Notes under the pieces: generated by a model
Seen by the model: only the letters and a program-made list of their open reading frames with translations
The model's database searches: none
Told to the model about the DNA's origin: nothing
Position numbers and translations under genes: made by a program
Part shown: piece by piece, positions 1 through 11,736 of the stretch
Position numbering within the stretch: position 1 is the stretch's first letter
Layout: the number at the start of each line of letters is the position of its first letter
Assembly: GCF_001949145.1 (NCBI RefSeq)
Contig: NW_019091616.1
Coordinates: 69,045-133,044 of the forward strand
Length of the DNA stretch: 64,000 nt
Direction of reading: 5' to 3'
Origin: Acanthaster planci
Taxonomy: Eukaryota; Echinodermata; Asteroidea; Valvatida; Acanthasteridae

Positions 1-930
1 ACATGTACACACGTATGTACATGTTTTGTACTCAATTTCAGCACATTTGGTATCTGAAGCAATTTATCCGCCCCAAATTGAAGCATCCCATCTCCTGCAA
101 AGAGACAGATTGATGGGAATCTTCTTATTTTGACGTCTGGGAACACATGCGGAGACTGTACATTCCAAAGGGAATTGATCGTACTAACTCCGAACGTCCC
201 GAAGCAAACATGGATACACCTTCGCAACTACATGTACATGTATACATACGCGGTGAGTTCCCACCGACAGACCATGCATGCTATCTCTTATTCCCACGTG
301 AAGTGGATTAACATCAGAAATCACATGTTCCTCTTGCAAAAAATGAAATCCATCCTACAGGTAGTACATGTACATGTACCAGTCTATTTCGGGTTTCAAG
401 CAGACTTCTGAATAATGGAAAAGCATGATGAACAACCACTCCATATGTGAAGTGTTTCATTTTTAATGAGATATACACAATTCTAATATTGAGCATTTGT
501 TTCCACAATTATTGAATATTTAAGAACTAGTACAACTCCATGCTATCTTTCACTGTACTGAAGTACTGAGTTGTTTTCAACTAAATAAAACCCACAGAGA
601 CTGGCTGATCGCAACAACGAACAGGTGAAATTCGGAGGACCAAAATGGCACTTATCTCATTTGGGAAATAAACTCTTCATGTACATACTAGTATACGTAT
701 GGTACAGAATGATTGATGAACGTGGGAAGTCGTTCAGTCCAACAGCTTAACTGTGAAGCAAGGACAGTCTCACTTCTCAAAGGAGGAGGTTCCAAATCCA
801 AGATGAGAAACAATTTGTCATCATTTTCCAGTCATGTTGTGCCCACCCGAATATTGAAGACGGACTGGCTCACACAAGAGCAGAAATCACTCACACTACA
901 TTACATCCGATTTATTATCTTTTGTTATTA

Positions 931-1260
931 TCATTTAGTCTGTCAAAAATCACATGCCCAGAATTTGCCCTAATCCCTAGGGCGTGTGAAAATTTATGGA
1001 TTGAAATTTTAATTTTCTGTAATTACATGTACCGGTATCATCATTTGGTCTGTTGACAAATTATGAGTAAATGTACACGAACAAGATAAACCCTAATCCA
1101 GCCCTTTGGAGTTTGAAAATTTATGGATTTAACTTTTTATTATCTATAATTATTATCATTCAATCTGCTGGAAATTACATGCATTAGATTTTACCATAAT
1201 CCCGGCTGAGTGTGAAACATTATGGATGCAACTTTCCAAAACCATTTAGGTCTTTTTACT
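931..1260. repeat. Three degenerate tandem copies of a ~110-116 bp unit
   Basis: Copies begin near 931, 1041 and 1157 with tcattTagTCTG-like starts. Each continues through an ACATG segment, a CTAATCC or ATAATCC segment and a GTGAAAatttATGGAT-like segment. Confidence 0.6.
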
Positions 1261-1439
1261 TGTTTCTTTATGTATTTGTACAGTCTTGCCACAAAGGGAT
1301 CAAAACCAATGCAACAAATTCAGGGGAAAATGATCCTATGGCCCATTCTCCAGGCTAGACAAGATGGGGAAATATACCAGTGTAATGTATCTCCACCATC
1401 ATTTTGTCATGAGCAGGATAAGGTTTGATCCAATAGCTC

Positions 1440-1730
1440 AGGGGTGCTGCCCTGAGCATTTTCTCCATGGTTAAATTGAAAGTCTCCTGATTAATTCCAT
1501 AATGGGTTTGAGTCCGGTGTACAGGAATTGCCACTGTGTGTCGATCTGGTCACATGCTGAAAAGCTACTCTGCCAACAATGCTCTCTTCCCAAGAATAAA
1601 TGAATTAGAACTGGAATTAGCCCCCTGCACCCAAAAATGGCAGTGTTGACCTGCGCTCTCTACTCCTGCCAGAGACCTGAGAAGGTCCCTAAATAACAAA
1701 ATGTGCCCCAAAGACGGGGCAATAATGATG
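1440..1730 (+). repeat. Possible SINE remnant
   Basis: A box-B-like gggtttgagtccgg at about 1503 is followed by a non-coding body and the tail taaataacaaaatgtgcccc with short ATG-type repeats. A clear box A is not seen. Confidence 0.3.
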
Positions 1731-2684
1731 ATGGAACACCATGAGAGTAAATCTCTTGAATTAGGGCACTTTATAGATTATGCTGATTGTTACTGTACAG
1801 TACATAAAAATACGTGCACTGTTGATGAATACAAATTTAACCAAACAATATTAAAGCAAACACCAAATGTGTGACAAATGCTACTTCTGAATCTCCGTTT
1901 CAGCAAATTCCCCCTTGCAATTTTGTGGGGATGAAAATACAGAAAATGCACAAAGCATGATGCCACTAATTGGAAGCCAATTTCAGATGTGTGTAACACA
2001 ACCGACAGTTACTTGCAAGGACTTACATGTATCACATCCACACACAAATTCACAATGCCTAAGGGCATTTTGCATCTTAAATTTCCAACCAGTTGCTTCC
2101 ATGAAAGCACACTGCTTTAAATTTCTCAGCAGGTGATCTGGCATGTTACATGTACATATGTTAAATACAAAAAAACGTATGTACATTGTACATGTAGGCG
2201 TGCCATTTATAAAGGAAACTGTCTGGATATTTTAGTGTGACGAGATCCATGTACATGTACCATACCAGTATTTCAATGCAAAAACTTGAAGAAAAACTGT
2301 ATAGAAGCTTCCAGTGTAATGTACTGTACATGTACCGGAACAAGTATACATTTATAGTACCGTAAATGGATCATACATGTACGGTAACTTTCGTGTACCG
2401 CTATTTTGAACAACGGAAACAGCAAAGATGTGCATGCGTAAGGGACTTCAACGCACACTATTCTTGCAAATCGCACACTCTGCATTCACACAATCAAACC
2501 CGATGATAATCGCAAGGCCATTTTGCGCCCATGTGAAATGTTGGAGGAGGTCTGGATCCCAGTGACAACACACAGGGACCCTTCTGATTAGGTGACAGGG
2601 ATACACTTTCACATGAGATTACTGTATTTCTCAGCGATTATGACATCAATGCAATCTCACTGCAAGGGACCCCTGGTTTCAGTG

Positions 2685-2740
2685 CTACGAGTACATGTAC
2701 AGGTACATGTACGGGTACATGTGCGTATGCACACTAAAAG
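2685..2740. repeat. TACATGTA-type palindromic simple repeat
   Basis: Tandem gtacatgtac units with single-base variants. The same hexamer palindrome recurs across the whole window, for example near 230, 366, 2250, 16386, 17570, 41890 and 56043. Confidence 0.7.
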
Positions 2741-3879
2741 ATTTTTCCAACCAACATGTAGCCTGGTAGCCCAACCAGGTTTGCTTGTACATGTATTTGG
2801 GTGCAAACACTGACATGCATGGTGAATTTTTACATAAAAGAGACAATGTGCATAGCATAATGAAACAGATGTCTCTCATGAGTAAGGTGTCCGAATTCTG
2901 CCAGTGACTAACACTTTTTGTACATATGTAAGAGATTGAAGCCCTCTGAACTTTCATGCAGTGGTGAGATGTACATGCACAGTATGTTGGTCATTGGTGG
3001 TGATGAGCGGTAAACACATATTGATTTGTTCCAGTACTTTTCAGTCACTGCTTTTAGGCCTGCTAAAAATGCATGTTTCTTAGATCAACACAGAATTGAC
3101 GAGCGTTTTGCAGTGGGTCATGGCCAGGAGCAGTTCTGGAGCCAATTTTTTTTTTGGGGGGGGGACTAGACCCTTCGCACAAGATGTCACCTTTTACTGC
3201 TCTTTCACTTTTTTTTTTTCATATTTACATTTCAGGATGGGGCTAGAAAAAAATGTTTTGGGGATCCAAGCCCCTCCCCTAGCCCTTACCCTGTACATGT
3301 AGAACCACACCTGGTCATGGTTTTTAAACCAAAGCGAATGTTTAGTGAAAAAGCAAAAGAGGCAGATGTACATGTAGTCAGCTACTGGCCCATGTATCCC
3401 TTTACGTTATACTACCCTTTTAAAAACATCAACACAATCAACATGTATAAACAGTGTACACTTATGAATTTAAATGGGTACAGAGGTAAGAATAATTTCA
3501 TGGTGAGACAGATGGAATGAAACATTTCACCACCAGTCGGTACAGTTGCAGATAATGAACTAACATTGAGGTGAATGTACACAGACCGTAACAAGTAACT
3601 CTGCCAGCAAGTTTCAACCATGCATGACGCACACTCTTTGTACATTGTGTGTGGTTTTGTTATACTCCTCAGCAAACAACCCACAGGCATGCCCTGCCTT
3701 TCACCCACCTGGACCCTTCTGTTGGCCCCTTCTTTTGTTGTCTCTATTGTGGACCAGGTTGATTGTATTCAAACCACTTCCTGGGTGGACTATTGAACAA
3801 TAGGTGTGTCAAAGGAGGAGAGACTAGGATAGACCGCTGTAGGTATGGTCTCACTGCTAAAATCAAGTACTGCAACAGT

Positions 3880-3924
3880 NNNNNNNNNNNNNNNNNNNNN
3901 NNNNNNNNNNNNNNNNNNNNNNNN
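3880..3924. other. Assembly gap (45 N)
   Basis: Run of N. Reading frames crossing it are artefacts. Confidence 1.
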
Positions 3925-6900
3925 CCCCCAAGATGTCTGAAAGGAATTCCCCAGATTCCTGCCAGACAATGATCAACACAAAGCAGGGGGGGTTCTTTCC
4001 GTCTCATACCTTGCTGCATATGTGCAACAGGGTCCAAGCAAAAAAGCAGATTAAGACCCGGCAGAATAGCCAAAATGTTCCTCACATTTCCTGCTTATTG
4101 AGAAACCACAGCAATGTCTGATGATGCCCTCATGACCATTAACTCATTACTCTCACTGAATTCACTTTATAACAGACCTATGTGTACAGTATGCACGTGC
4201 GCTGGACACACAAATTTTCAGTTTTAACACTAAAGTCACACCGTAATAATATGGCACAAATACACGAGCAGCACATAAAATGGAATTACGTGCACTGCTT
4301 TTACACTGATTCAACATAAAGTAACATAGATGCATTGTATAGGCAAACCCACTTGAGTCAATCACTACTTTCAATGCCAACGAATTTAGATCGAAAATAT
4401 GAAGCAATGAATTTGGGGCAAAATCTGATCTCATGTGCCAGTACATACATGCACTAGTACAATTTGCATTTTCATAAGATTCTAAAACTTAGAATGGTTG
4501 TATCAGATGCTCAATTATATACAAAGGTTTGACTGTCTAAAGTCCACCTTAAATTGACATGTAGTGGTTTGACAATGCCCATTATATCTACCGTTACTGT
4601 CAACTGTGATAAAGTTCATGGCACGACAGAGTACAATACATGCACAGAACCCACATAACCATGCACGTACATTTAAGTCTGACCTGAATTCAAGCTAATT
4701 TGTACTGCCATTGAAATGAACATCAGTGACATACTGTATGTGTAATTTGAATGACATACATGTATGCCATTTTTGCACACTGCATGTATGAGACCCTCCA
4801 AGACAAATAGTATCCAGGAAACAACTGTACCTTGTATTGATTAAGGTTTGTTTTTTGTAGGCCTCAACTTCTTGTAAACTTGATACAAAAAAAGTAACAA
4901 GAAAAATGAATTCAACAACTTTTTTGTCAGTCGGTTGGTCACACAAAGTGCTGTACCATGTGCACTAGGGGTACATGTCCACTTCATCATGTACACATAG
5001 CTGACAAAATTGGCAAGACCAAGGATGATGTTTCTGGAGATCAGCTGCAAAAGATTCAATGGTAATTCATCATGCATGCCACTATACTCTTCTTCACCAA
5101 GGTACCTGTACATGGTACAAGCATAGAGGTAGGTAATTCAAGTCTGATCTCTGCCTTTTGGAACCCTCTACTATGGCACACTTCCACCTTTTTCTGGGCG
5201 TTCCCAGAGTTGCTCAACATCACTGATGATGTGACTTATTTCATTCTTTCCAAATTTGTACCATGACAGTATCTAACCCTAGAACACTTAATTATCAGGC
5301 TGTCAAACCCGTGATTTTCTTTTTGAAGAAGATGGTGATTAAAATTATTATCATCTTCATAATATACCCCAAGTTTCATGATAGTCTGAAATTATTGAAT
5401 TATGTAAATTGCTTGAATTATTTGTCAAATTTGGAAAAGGGTCTCTTGGCGCTTTTCCAAATAAACTGGGAATTGTTTCACATAAACTCCAAACGCTTCA
5501 ACTAGTCACAAAAACCAAGACTAACGGCAGGGATATTTAGAACTTACCCAAAGTTTGCTTTCTGTGCAGTCTTGGCTTAACTATAGCACCATCAACGAGC
5601 TAGAGGCCAAAAAAACCCATGTAATAGAAGATGCCCCATGTTACTGTTAGGGGTCTTATGACCCATACTTTTTTTGCGAGTGTGTGACATCAAGTCAAAT
5701 GTTAAAGTTTAACAGAGGAGGCAGATTTAGACTCCTTTGTTTACATTTTTACTTTGCCTCCACATTAAGCCTTATTTAAACATTCTCATGGCCTTAAGTC
5801 CTAATTCAACGAGGGTATGTTACATCATTTTTGAAATTGGAGGATTGAGGATTCTTAGGGCTAATGCAGAAATTAAAAACACTGATTTGTCTACTGAGAT
5901 TAAAAGACACATATATTTATTGCACCCTTTTCCTTCCCACAATGCCTTTCTACCATTGTGCAAAATCACCCATATGGTATCAGCAATAAGACTTAGGCCT
6001 CGGCTCTCCAATGATGCACCAACTCAATCTGCCCTGTGCATGGAACAAGTACCAGTAGCAATGATGTCCAGGCGTGGCATATATGTACATGTAGTGTGGA
6101 CCTCTGTACAAAAGAAGTCCACATAATAGAGGGTGTGATGGCATTGTGTGGACTCGCACATGTCCACACAATGTTTTCCCCTCTCTGAAAAACAGTTTCA
6201 GAGGCATTTTGGGGTCAAGGTTATCTGAGGCAAAATAAAGAGGAACAGTCCAGGAAATCATCAAAAATCCAGCTCGAAGGAAATATCCCAGTGGGAGAAA
6301 AAGGAACAGTTAGTTTCCTTAACTACGGGCGAACAACAGAATGTCCACACTTGGTACATGTATGTAACCCAGGTGTAATGTGACTTTTTAGTGTTTGGCA
6401 TGGGAAAATACTGCATGCACACATATGTTCAGCCCTACCTGGGGCATAACGTTTCAAATTTCTGCTGCAAAGTACAGCCTCACATGTAGCTAAATGCAGG
6501 CATCAAGTCTGAAAGAGACAGAGTTCCATACACAGACATCCGTATAATAACCTTCCCCTGTAGTGGTTCATCAGCCACCGTAAAGTTATTTGGTATAATT
6601 GAGGTACATGTTCATATTACCGGGGGGAGGTGTTCTTAGTGAAAACAATGACCGAAGAGGAAAATCATCAGATTTCTCTTTTCTAATTTCTGAATGTGAA
6701 GGGAACAAACAATGGGATACTTTCCTTGAGTGGAAGGGGTTGAATGCCCCCTCCCCTCAGTTATGCCACTGATGATGACATTCAAAACAGTCCAATTTAG
6801 CGGTGAAAATACTGACATGACTGAAACATTTGCTTCGAAAACACTTAGCATTCTTTATATCTGTCTTATACGGGTAGTGCACTGGTTTTTCAAGTGATGT

Positions 6901-7610
6901 TTGGGCATGAACCTCTTTCCTTTGAAAGTTTTTCCACTGCCCCGGTCTCGTATTTGTGCTAAGCATGACTGGCGTTCTTTGTAGTCTCTTCAATAGCATG
7001 CTTAACACATTCGGACATGTTTTCATGACATAATGAAGTGTCGATTCAGTATTTCTGCCATTTTGGCCCAGGGTGCACACTGTGCATAGTCCAAGTTACG
7101 CACTTGATTGACTTGTACATCGTGTATTGGTACTATACTATCGCCCGACCATGTCCAAATGTTAAAAAGGCGATTCGTGGAGTCCAAGTTACTTGGACCA
7201 TGCTCGGACTAATGTTCATGACTGTATAGTCGCTAGGTCCCTGATTTTGCCACCTATTCAGGCTATTGTCAAGTCTGATTGGTTTCCACCGGTAGGCCTG
7301 AGTGGCTAAAAAAAAGGGAAAGGAACCTGGCGGCCATGCGTATACGCTCACGGACGTTAGTCATTTCATGCTGAGGTTCACACTCTGTCAACATGAAAAA
7401 TGGGTAAGGTTCCTTTTTTACGCCCAGCAACGGGCTGAGTAAAGGCTGCCGAATTTCGAGGTACGGAGTAATAAGTTGGGGAGTACGGTACGGACGCTGC
7501 CAAGGCGGCACGCGTACGTACGTGTACATGTGAGCACACTGCACGCACACACAGCCCGGTGTTAGCTTCTTGACGCGTTAACCATGCAAACGTTAGATCG
7601 TATCACTCAC

Positions 7611-7701
7611 CTCGTCGGGCGTAGACAGGCGGCCTAGACTGCTTCAGTAGCAATTGCTGGAGAAAATCTGTTATTCCTTCAAAGATAAGATAGCTTGGGT
7701 C
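7611..7701 (-). CDS. Candidate second coding exon of the same unidentified gene
   Basis: After acceptor TGTGAAG (weak pyrimidine tract) the frame reads DPSYLIFEGITDFLQQLLLK and then QSRPPVYARR, ending in phase 1 at a strong donor, GAG|GTGAGT. The composition, the amphipathic FEGITDFLQQLL helix and the donor look like a genuine exon. It faintly recalls RIIa-type dimerisation helices, but I cannot assign it. I found no convincing third exon between here and position 1. Confidence 0.4.
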
Positions 7702-7802
7702 CTTCACAGATGGGCATGGGTGGGGATTCTTCCGACTCAACCTTACTACCGTCAAGAAGCACACGATTCACAGCACCGAATAGTCCAGCAGCTAGCCCTC
7801 AC

Positions 7803-7847
7803 CTGATCGTGATATGCTCGCTTCAAGAGCTCACGAACACCTGTCAT
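7803..7847 (-). CDS. Candidate first coding exon of an unidentified minus-strand gene
   Basis: On the minus strand an ATG at 7847 opens 15 codons, MTGVRELLKRAYHDQ, and stops at a good donor, CAG|GTGAGG, in phase 0. Without splicing the frame meets a stop about 17 codons later. The local sequence is GC-richer than its surroundings, as at many gene starts. It joins in phase with the candidate exon at 7611-7701. I do not recognise the protein. The gene would run leftwards, away from GPR137. Confidence 0.4.
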
Positions 7848-8737
7848 CGATGCCTGCTGCGCGTGGACGTCTCTTCCGCCGCAGCTTGAAAGGTGGAGCG
7901 AAACACCGCCCTCTATTTTAGAGTTTTCTGCAATAATACAAACAATATTATTATGATTTTGGTAACCGGATTTACCGGTATTTATCGCGGCGCACATGAC
8001 GTGGCATTGATGTCAGTTCACTGTCGACGCACTGTAGGCAATGTATGCAAGTTGATTTAGGACATTTTGAAATTAGAGTTTCACGTTCTAAAAATGCCCG
8101 CCTTAAAAATTTCCGCTCTCATTCAAGCCTGCACCAGAGTGAGAGCGGCGACACGTGACTTTTGGGCCCACCCAAGACGCAGTAACGACTTTTTAAATTA
8201 AAAAATGGTCTTCCAGTGCTTGTGTTTGATTGGACATAACACAATACAAGAAATACAAAGGCAGAGTTCTTAATTTAACCACTAAAACATTTTGATACAT
8301 TTTATAACAATTTTGAATACCAAAATAAACAAGTTGTACTGCACATTAGTGAGACATCTTCATCGAGAAACCATCAAAAGTGTTAGGAGCTTAGTAATAA
8401 AAGGGGTGAATAAAAATCGATAACAACTTTGGTTTTAAATAATGAGAAACGGGTCCCAGATCTTGTACAAGAATTTGCTTCTCATCTGAAGTCCTCATAT
8501 CATTTCTGTTATTTTGATATTAAATTCATGTGAATATTTCATTTTATTTCATTTAAGATATGGAAACAATAAACCTAACCAAATTTGAAATTTGTTTCCC
8601 CTTGTTTGGCAAACAAAAGTAGCTTGTTGCCCTGATTTTCGATGAATTTAGCTAAGATTCTTCTGCCTTAAGTAAGCCTAAGGGTATAAGCCGCCAGACC
8701 TCCCCACATTCCATCAATGAACTCTAGAAATAATTTA

Positions 8738-8969
8738 TTTCGAGTGCACGAAATGATTTCGAACAACCAAAATGATTTCGAGCAAGCGAAATTATTTATT
8801 TCGAGTCTCTTACTTCAGCGTGAGTTTTAAGCTTTTCAGATCGAGTTGTTCCCTGAGCATGTGTCTTTAAGATTAAAGCTCACTATCATTCAACAGTCTG
8901 GTCCGATCTCTTAAAAATAAAGAAAAGCAAGATTTTCGAGCAAACGAAATAATTTCGTGCGCACGAAAT
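8738..8969. repeat. Cluster of TTTCG...CGAAA palindromes
   Basis: At least four short inverted units of the form tttcg-n-cgaaat flank one copy of a 130 bp direct repeat. One, at 8952-8969, is a perfect 18 bp palindrome (atttcgtgcgcacgaaat). Confidence 0.65.
8803..8936. repeat. Direct repeat, copy A
   Basis: Starts gagtctcttacttcagcgtg. Nearly identical over about 130 bases to 9162-9301, with one substitution and an A-run length difference noticed by eye. Confidence 0.85.
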
Positions 8970-9161
8970 ACAAACTGAAGTTATTTTTGTATTCTGACTT
9001 TGTTTTCAACGCATGCCCCTTTGGGGCTCCGTACTACGGACGAATAAGTTACATCTTTCGGAAAACGTCCAAGTTTGTCGTATAAACCACCTGCAGTTCA
9101 TCAAAGGATGACAAAGCCAGCCAGCTACAGTATTTACATACTTTTGCGCGTGTATGTGACA

Positions 9162-9301
9162 GAGTCTCTTACTTCAGCGTGAGTTTTAAGCTTTTCAGAT
9201 CGAGTTGTTCCCTGAGCATGTGTCTTTAAGATTAAAGCTCACTATCATTCAACAGTCTGGTCTGATCTCTTAAAAAAAGAAAAAAAGAAAAGCAAGATTT
9301 T
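9162..9301. repeat. Direct repeat, copy B
   Basis: Second copy of the unit at 8803-8936, 359 bases downstream in the same orientation, without the flanking TTTCG palindromes. Confidence 0.85.
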
Positions 9302-11490
9302 TGATGTTGAAGTGTTTTACATTTAAGAACAGAAGTCAAATGGAACGATGTCTGGGAACTCAGGACGCAGGACATCTGATCCTTAATGGTGCCCATATCA
9401 CACAATTTTTTTTGAGCAAAACACCCACAAACTGTGCCTTAATTTGACTCCAGAATTACACAACACAAAATGCATAAAAGCTAGTTCTACTCACTTAGAT
9501 GGCAAATACTCTAGGTTCAGAATGACCCATCACGTGAGCAAAAGGGTTCAAATACTCATTTAATTTGAATTTACGCATTCGACTCCAGAACGACACGCAA
9601 ATGAGTAATTGTTCACTTACTCACTAAAATGCGACACAGGAAGTGGGCACCATACACAAATACTCACTGACAATAGACACACGTGACAAAAACTCAAGCT
9701 CAAAAATGACCTTCCATATGGGTACGTTTCTGACACACATAGTACTAGTGTATATTTATTCTGGAGTATTCAACTCGAAACAAATGACTACACTAATGCA
9801 TCTAGTGTGTAGGAATCTCTCATGCAGTGAGTTTAAGCTATGCAAGAAAATGAATTTCTTACATTCCTAACATTCCTAAGTAATTTCATATACGGTTGAC
9901 CCAATTACTGTATGAGTGGCGTGGGCCAGTTATTAATCATTGTGTAAGTTTAAGTTAAGAATATTTATGCAATAAACGGTTTGTTGATGAAGGTAAATAT
10001 CCAGCATTAATGGTCTTCTCTCATCACAAAAACCATCAAAGCGAATATCAAAATAGGTATGCACTGAAATTGACTTACTGATGTTCATTATGCAGTGTTC
10101 AACAAACGTTAGTGTACATTCTTAATTCACTGAGGGTAGGTCATATTCAGGACGGAGTAAACAGGCCATTAGACAAACATGTATGACGGCCGCAACAGTG
10201 CCGGGTCTTGGAACAGCTTGGACGTTTCTAATTCTGCACAGATAACAAATTAAAAGTGTTGCCTCCTTGGATAAGATTTCTCCTTTCTTAGACAGATGTG
10301 AGGCTCCACCAGGGCCGATGTGTCCTACAAAAATACGTACGGGCAGTTTGCAGTGAATTTTAGAAGCCATTTACTAATGTTCTGCGGTTGCAACCATTGT
10401 GTTCCTCAGTTTACTTGCTCTAAGGTAAAACAAACCCTGATCATGTCAGGAAGGAGGAAGAAAGGGGTGTACATTTCAATCTCCGAGAGACAAGTTTCCG
10501 AATATTTTGTGACTGTATCGTAAGTGGTACCAGTAGCGTTTTTTTTCGCAGACAGGTTTGGACAAAGAACGTTTACGAGATACATGATAAGATAACTCAT
10601 TATTTTGTTGGTTCAAAGCATTAGTTTTGATAACCAAATGTAATTCCTTTGCTTTTGATCTCGTCAAGGAACACCAAAAAGTTATAAGCTTTCAGACCAT
10701 TTAACCTACTAGTCACCTTCACAGATGAGATGGCTCTTTCTTTGTGAGGAAAGCTCGAAATAGGGTTAGATTAAATTTTTCATTCATTTCACTCATACAA
10801 GTATTATACAGCTCAAAAGAAGATATTCCATCCATTTTGGCAGACCCTTTTCTATAACCCACATCATTTGGGAGAGTACTAAATAGAATTCCTAAGACTG
10901 CCTATTGTCTGAATAATTCACGCTAACATGTGGGAAGGTAACAGAATGCACATACCTTTCTTGCTTAACTTTGCTTCTCTCTAATGTTTCTATGGCTCTG
11001 GCACAAATTCTTGTCAGCAGAATGCAAACGACTCAAACATACTAGACTCGGGCAAGCTGAGCTAAGCTGAACCCGTCATCCCCTAACTCTTTTCAAGGCG
11101 CACTGCTAAGTATCACTGTGTTGGGTCCTCGGGAAAACTACGCATAACTTTCTGATTACTAGTCCGATTGTCTCAACAGAAGACTAACATTAGAAGAACC
11201 AGCGCGCGAGTTGCCATGGTAGTTTTTGCACCAATCCAACTCATTCTGTAGACTATTTATCATCACTCTCTGTACGAGTATAACGATACGTCTTCTGAGT
11301 GTAATTAACTTTCCTCATTAGTAACACACTATGGTGGGTAAATCATGGCACCAACGAGCTGAATACTGTGTCTACTGGTAAAGTAATAGTCATACTCGAT
11401 AGATTGCAGATCATTTTTCCGAGACTCAACAACGTATTATATACAGTCCAGAATAGACTTGAATTACGAAACGCAAAAATGTATTGGCAG

Positions 11491-11736
11491 GAAGCAACAC
11501 AGTTCTGTATAAGCACAAAATTTGCTTAATTTAAGCACGAAAAAACCTTGCTAAATAAACAAAAGTTACCAGCTCGAACTCTATGTGATTGTCATGCTTA
11601 TCAAAAGACAGGTAAATACTATTCCAAACAATATACATCACAAGGAGTTTGGGCTGGTATAAACCTAATTTGTCAAGCAAGGTTTTTTCCCGCTTAAACA
11701 AATTTTTCGCTTAAGCAGCTCTATGAAATTGGCCCC
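11491..11736. mobile_element. Foldback MITE with TTGCTTAAGC-type inverted arms
   Basis: The left arm (11501-11575) and the reverse complement of the right arm (11660-11736) share the order GCTTAAGC-like, AAAATTTGnTTAA, AAGC, AAAAAACCTTGCT and a CCAGC motif. The right terminus reads GGGGCCAATTTCATAGAGC on the minus strand. No target duplication could be fixed because the left terminus is worn. Confidence 0.55.

Larger units (their letters stand above)
1..7600. other. Repeat-rich region without a confirmed gene
   Basis: No frame shows recognisable homology. The stretch holds many TACATGTA-type palindromes, a degenerate three-copy tandem (931-1260), a possible SINE (about 1440-1730), an assembly gap (3880-3924) and a small palindrome gtccaagttacttggac near 7181. 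Further exons of the candidate minus-strand gene at 7.6-7.8 kb could be hidden here; I could not identify any. Confidence 0.5.

Noticed and set aside
4841-5113. Minus-strand frame containing a helix-like LPLNLLQLISRNIILGL segment
   Set aside because: It would need phase 2 at its acceptor and has no good donor, so it could not be linked to the candidate exons.
5737-6126. 129-codon plus-strand frame
   Set aside because: No recognisable domain, no supporting splice or start context, and simple-repeat content near its end.
6757-7080. 107-codon minus-strand frame as a third exon of the orphan gene
   Set aside because: It could join in phase after 7611, but the acceptor lacks a pyrimidine tract and the peptide is not recognisable.
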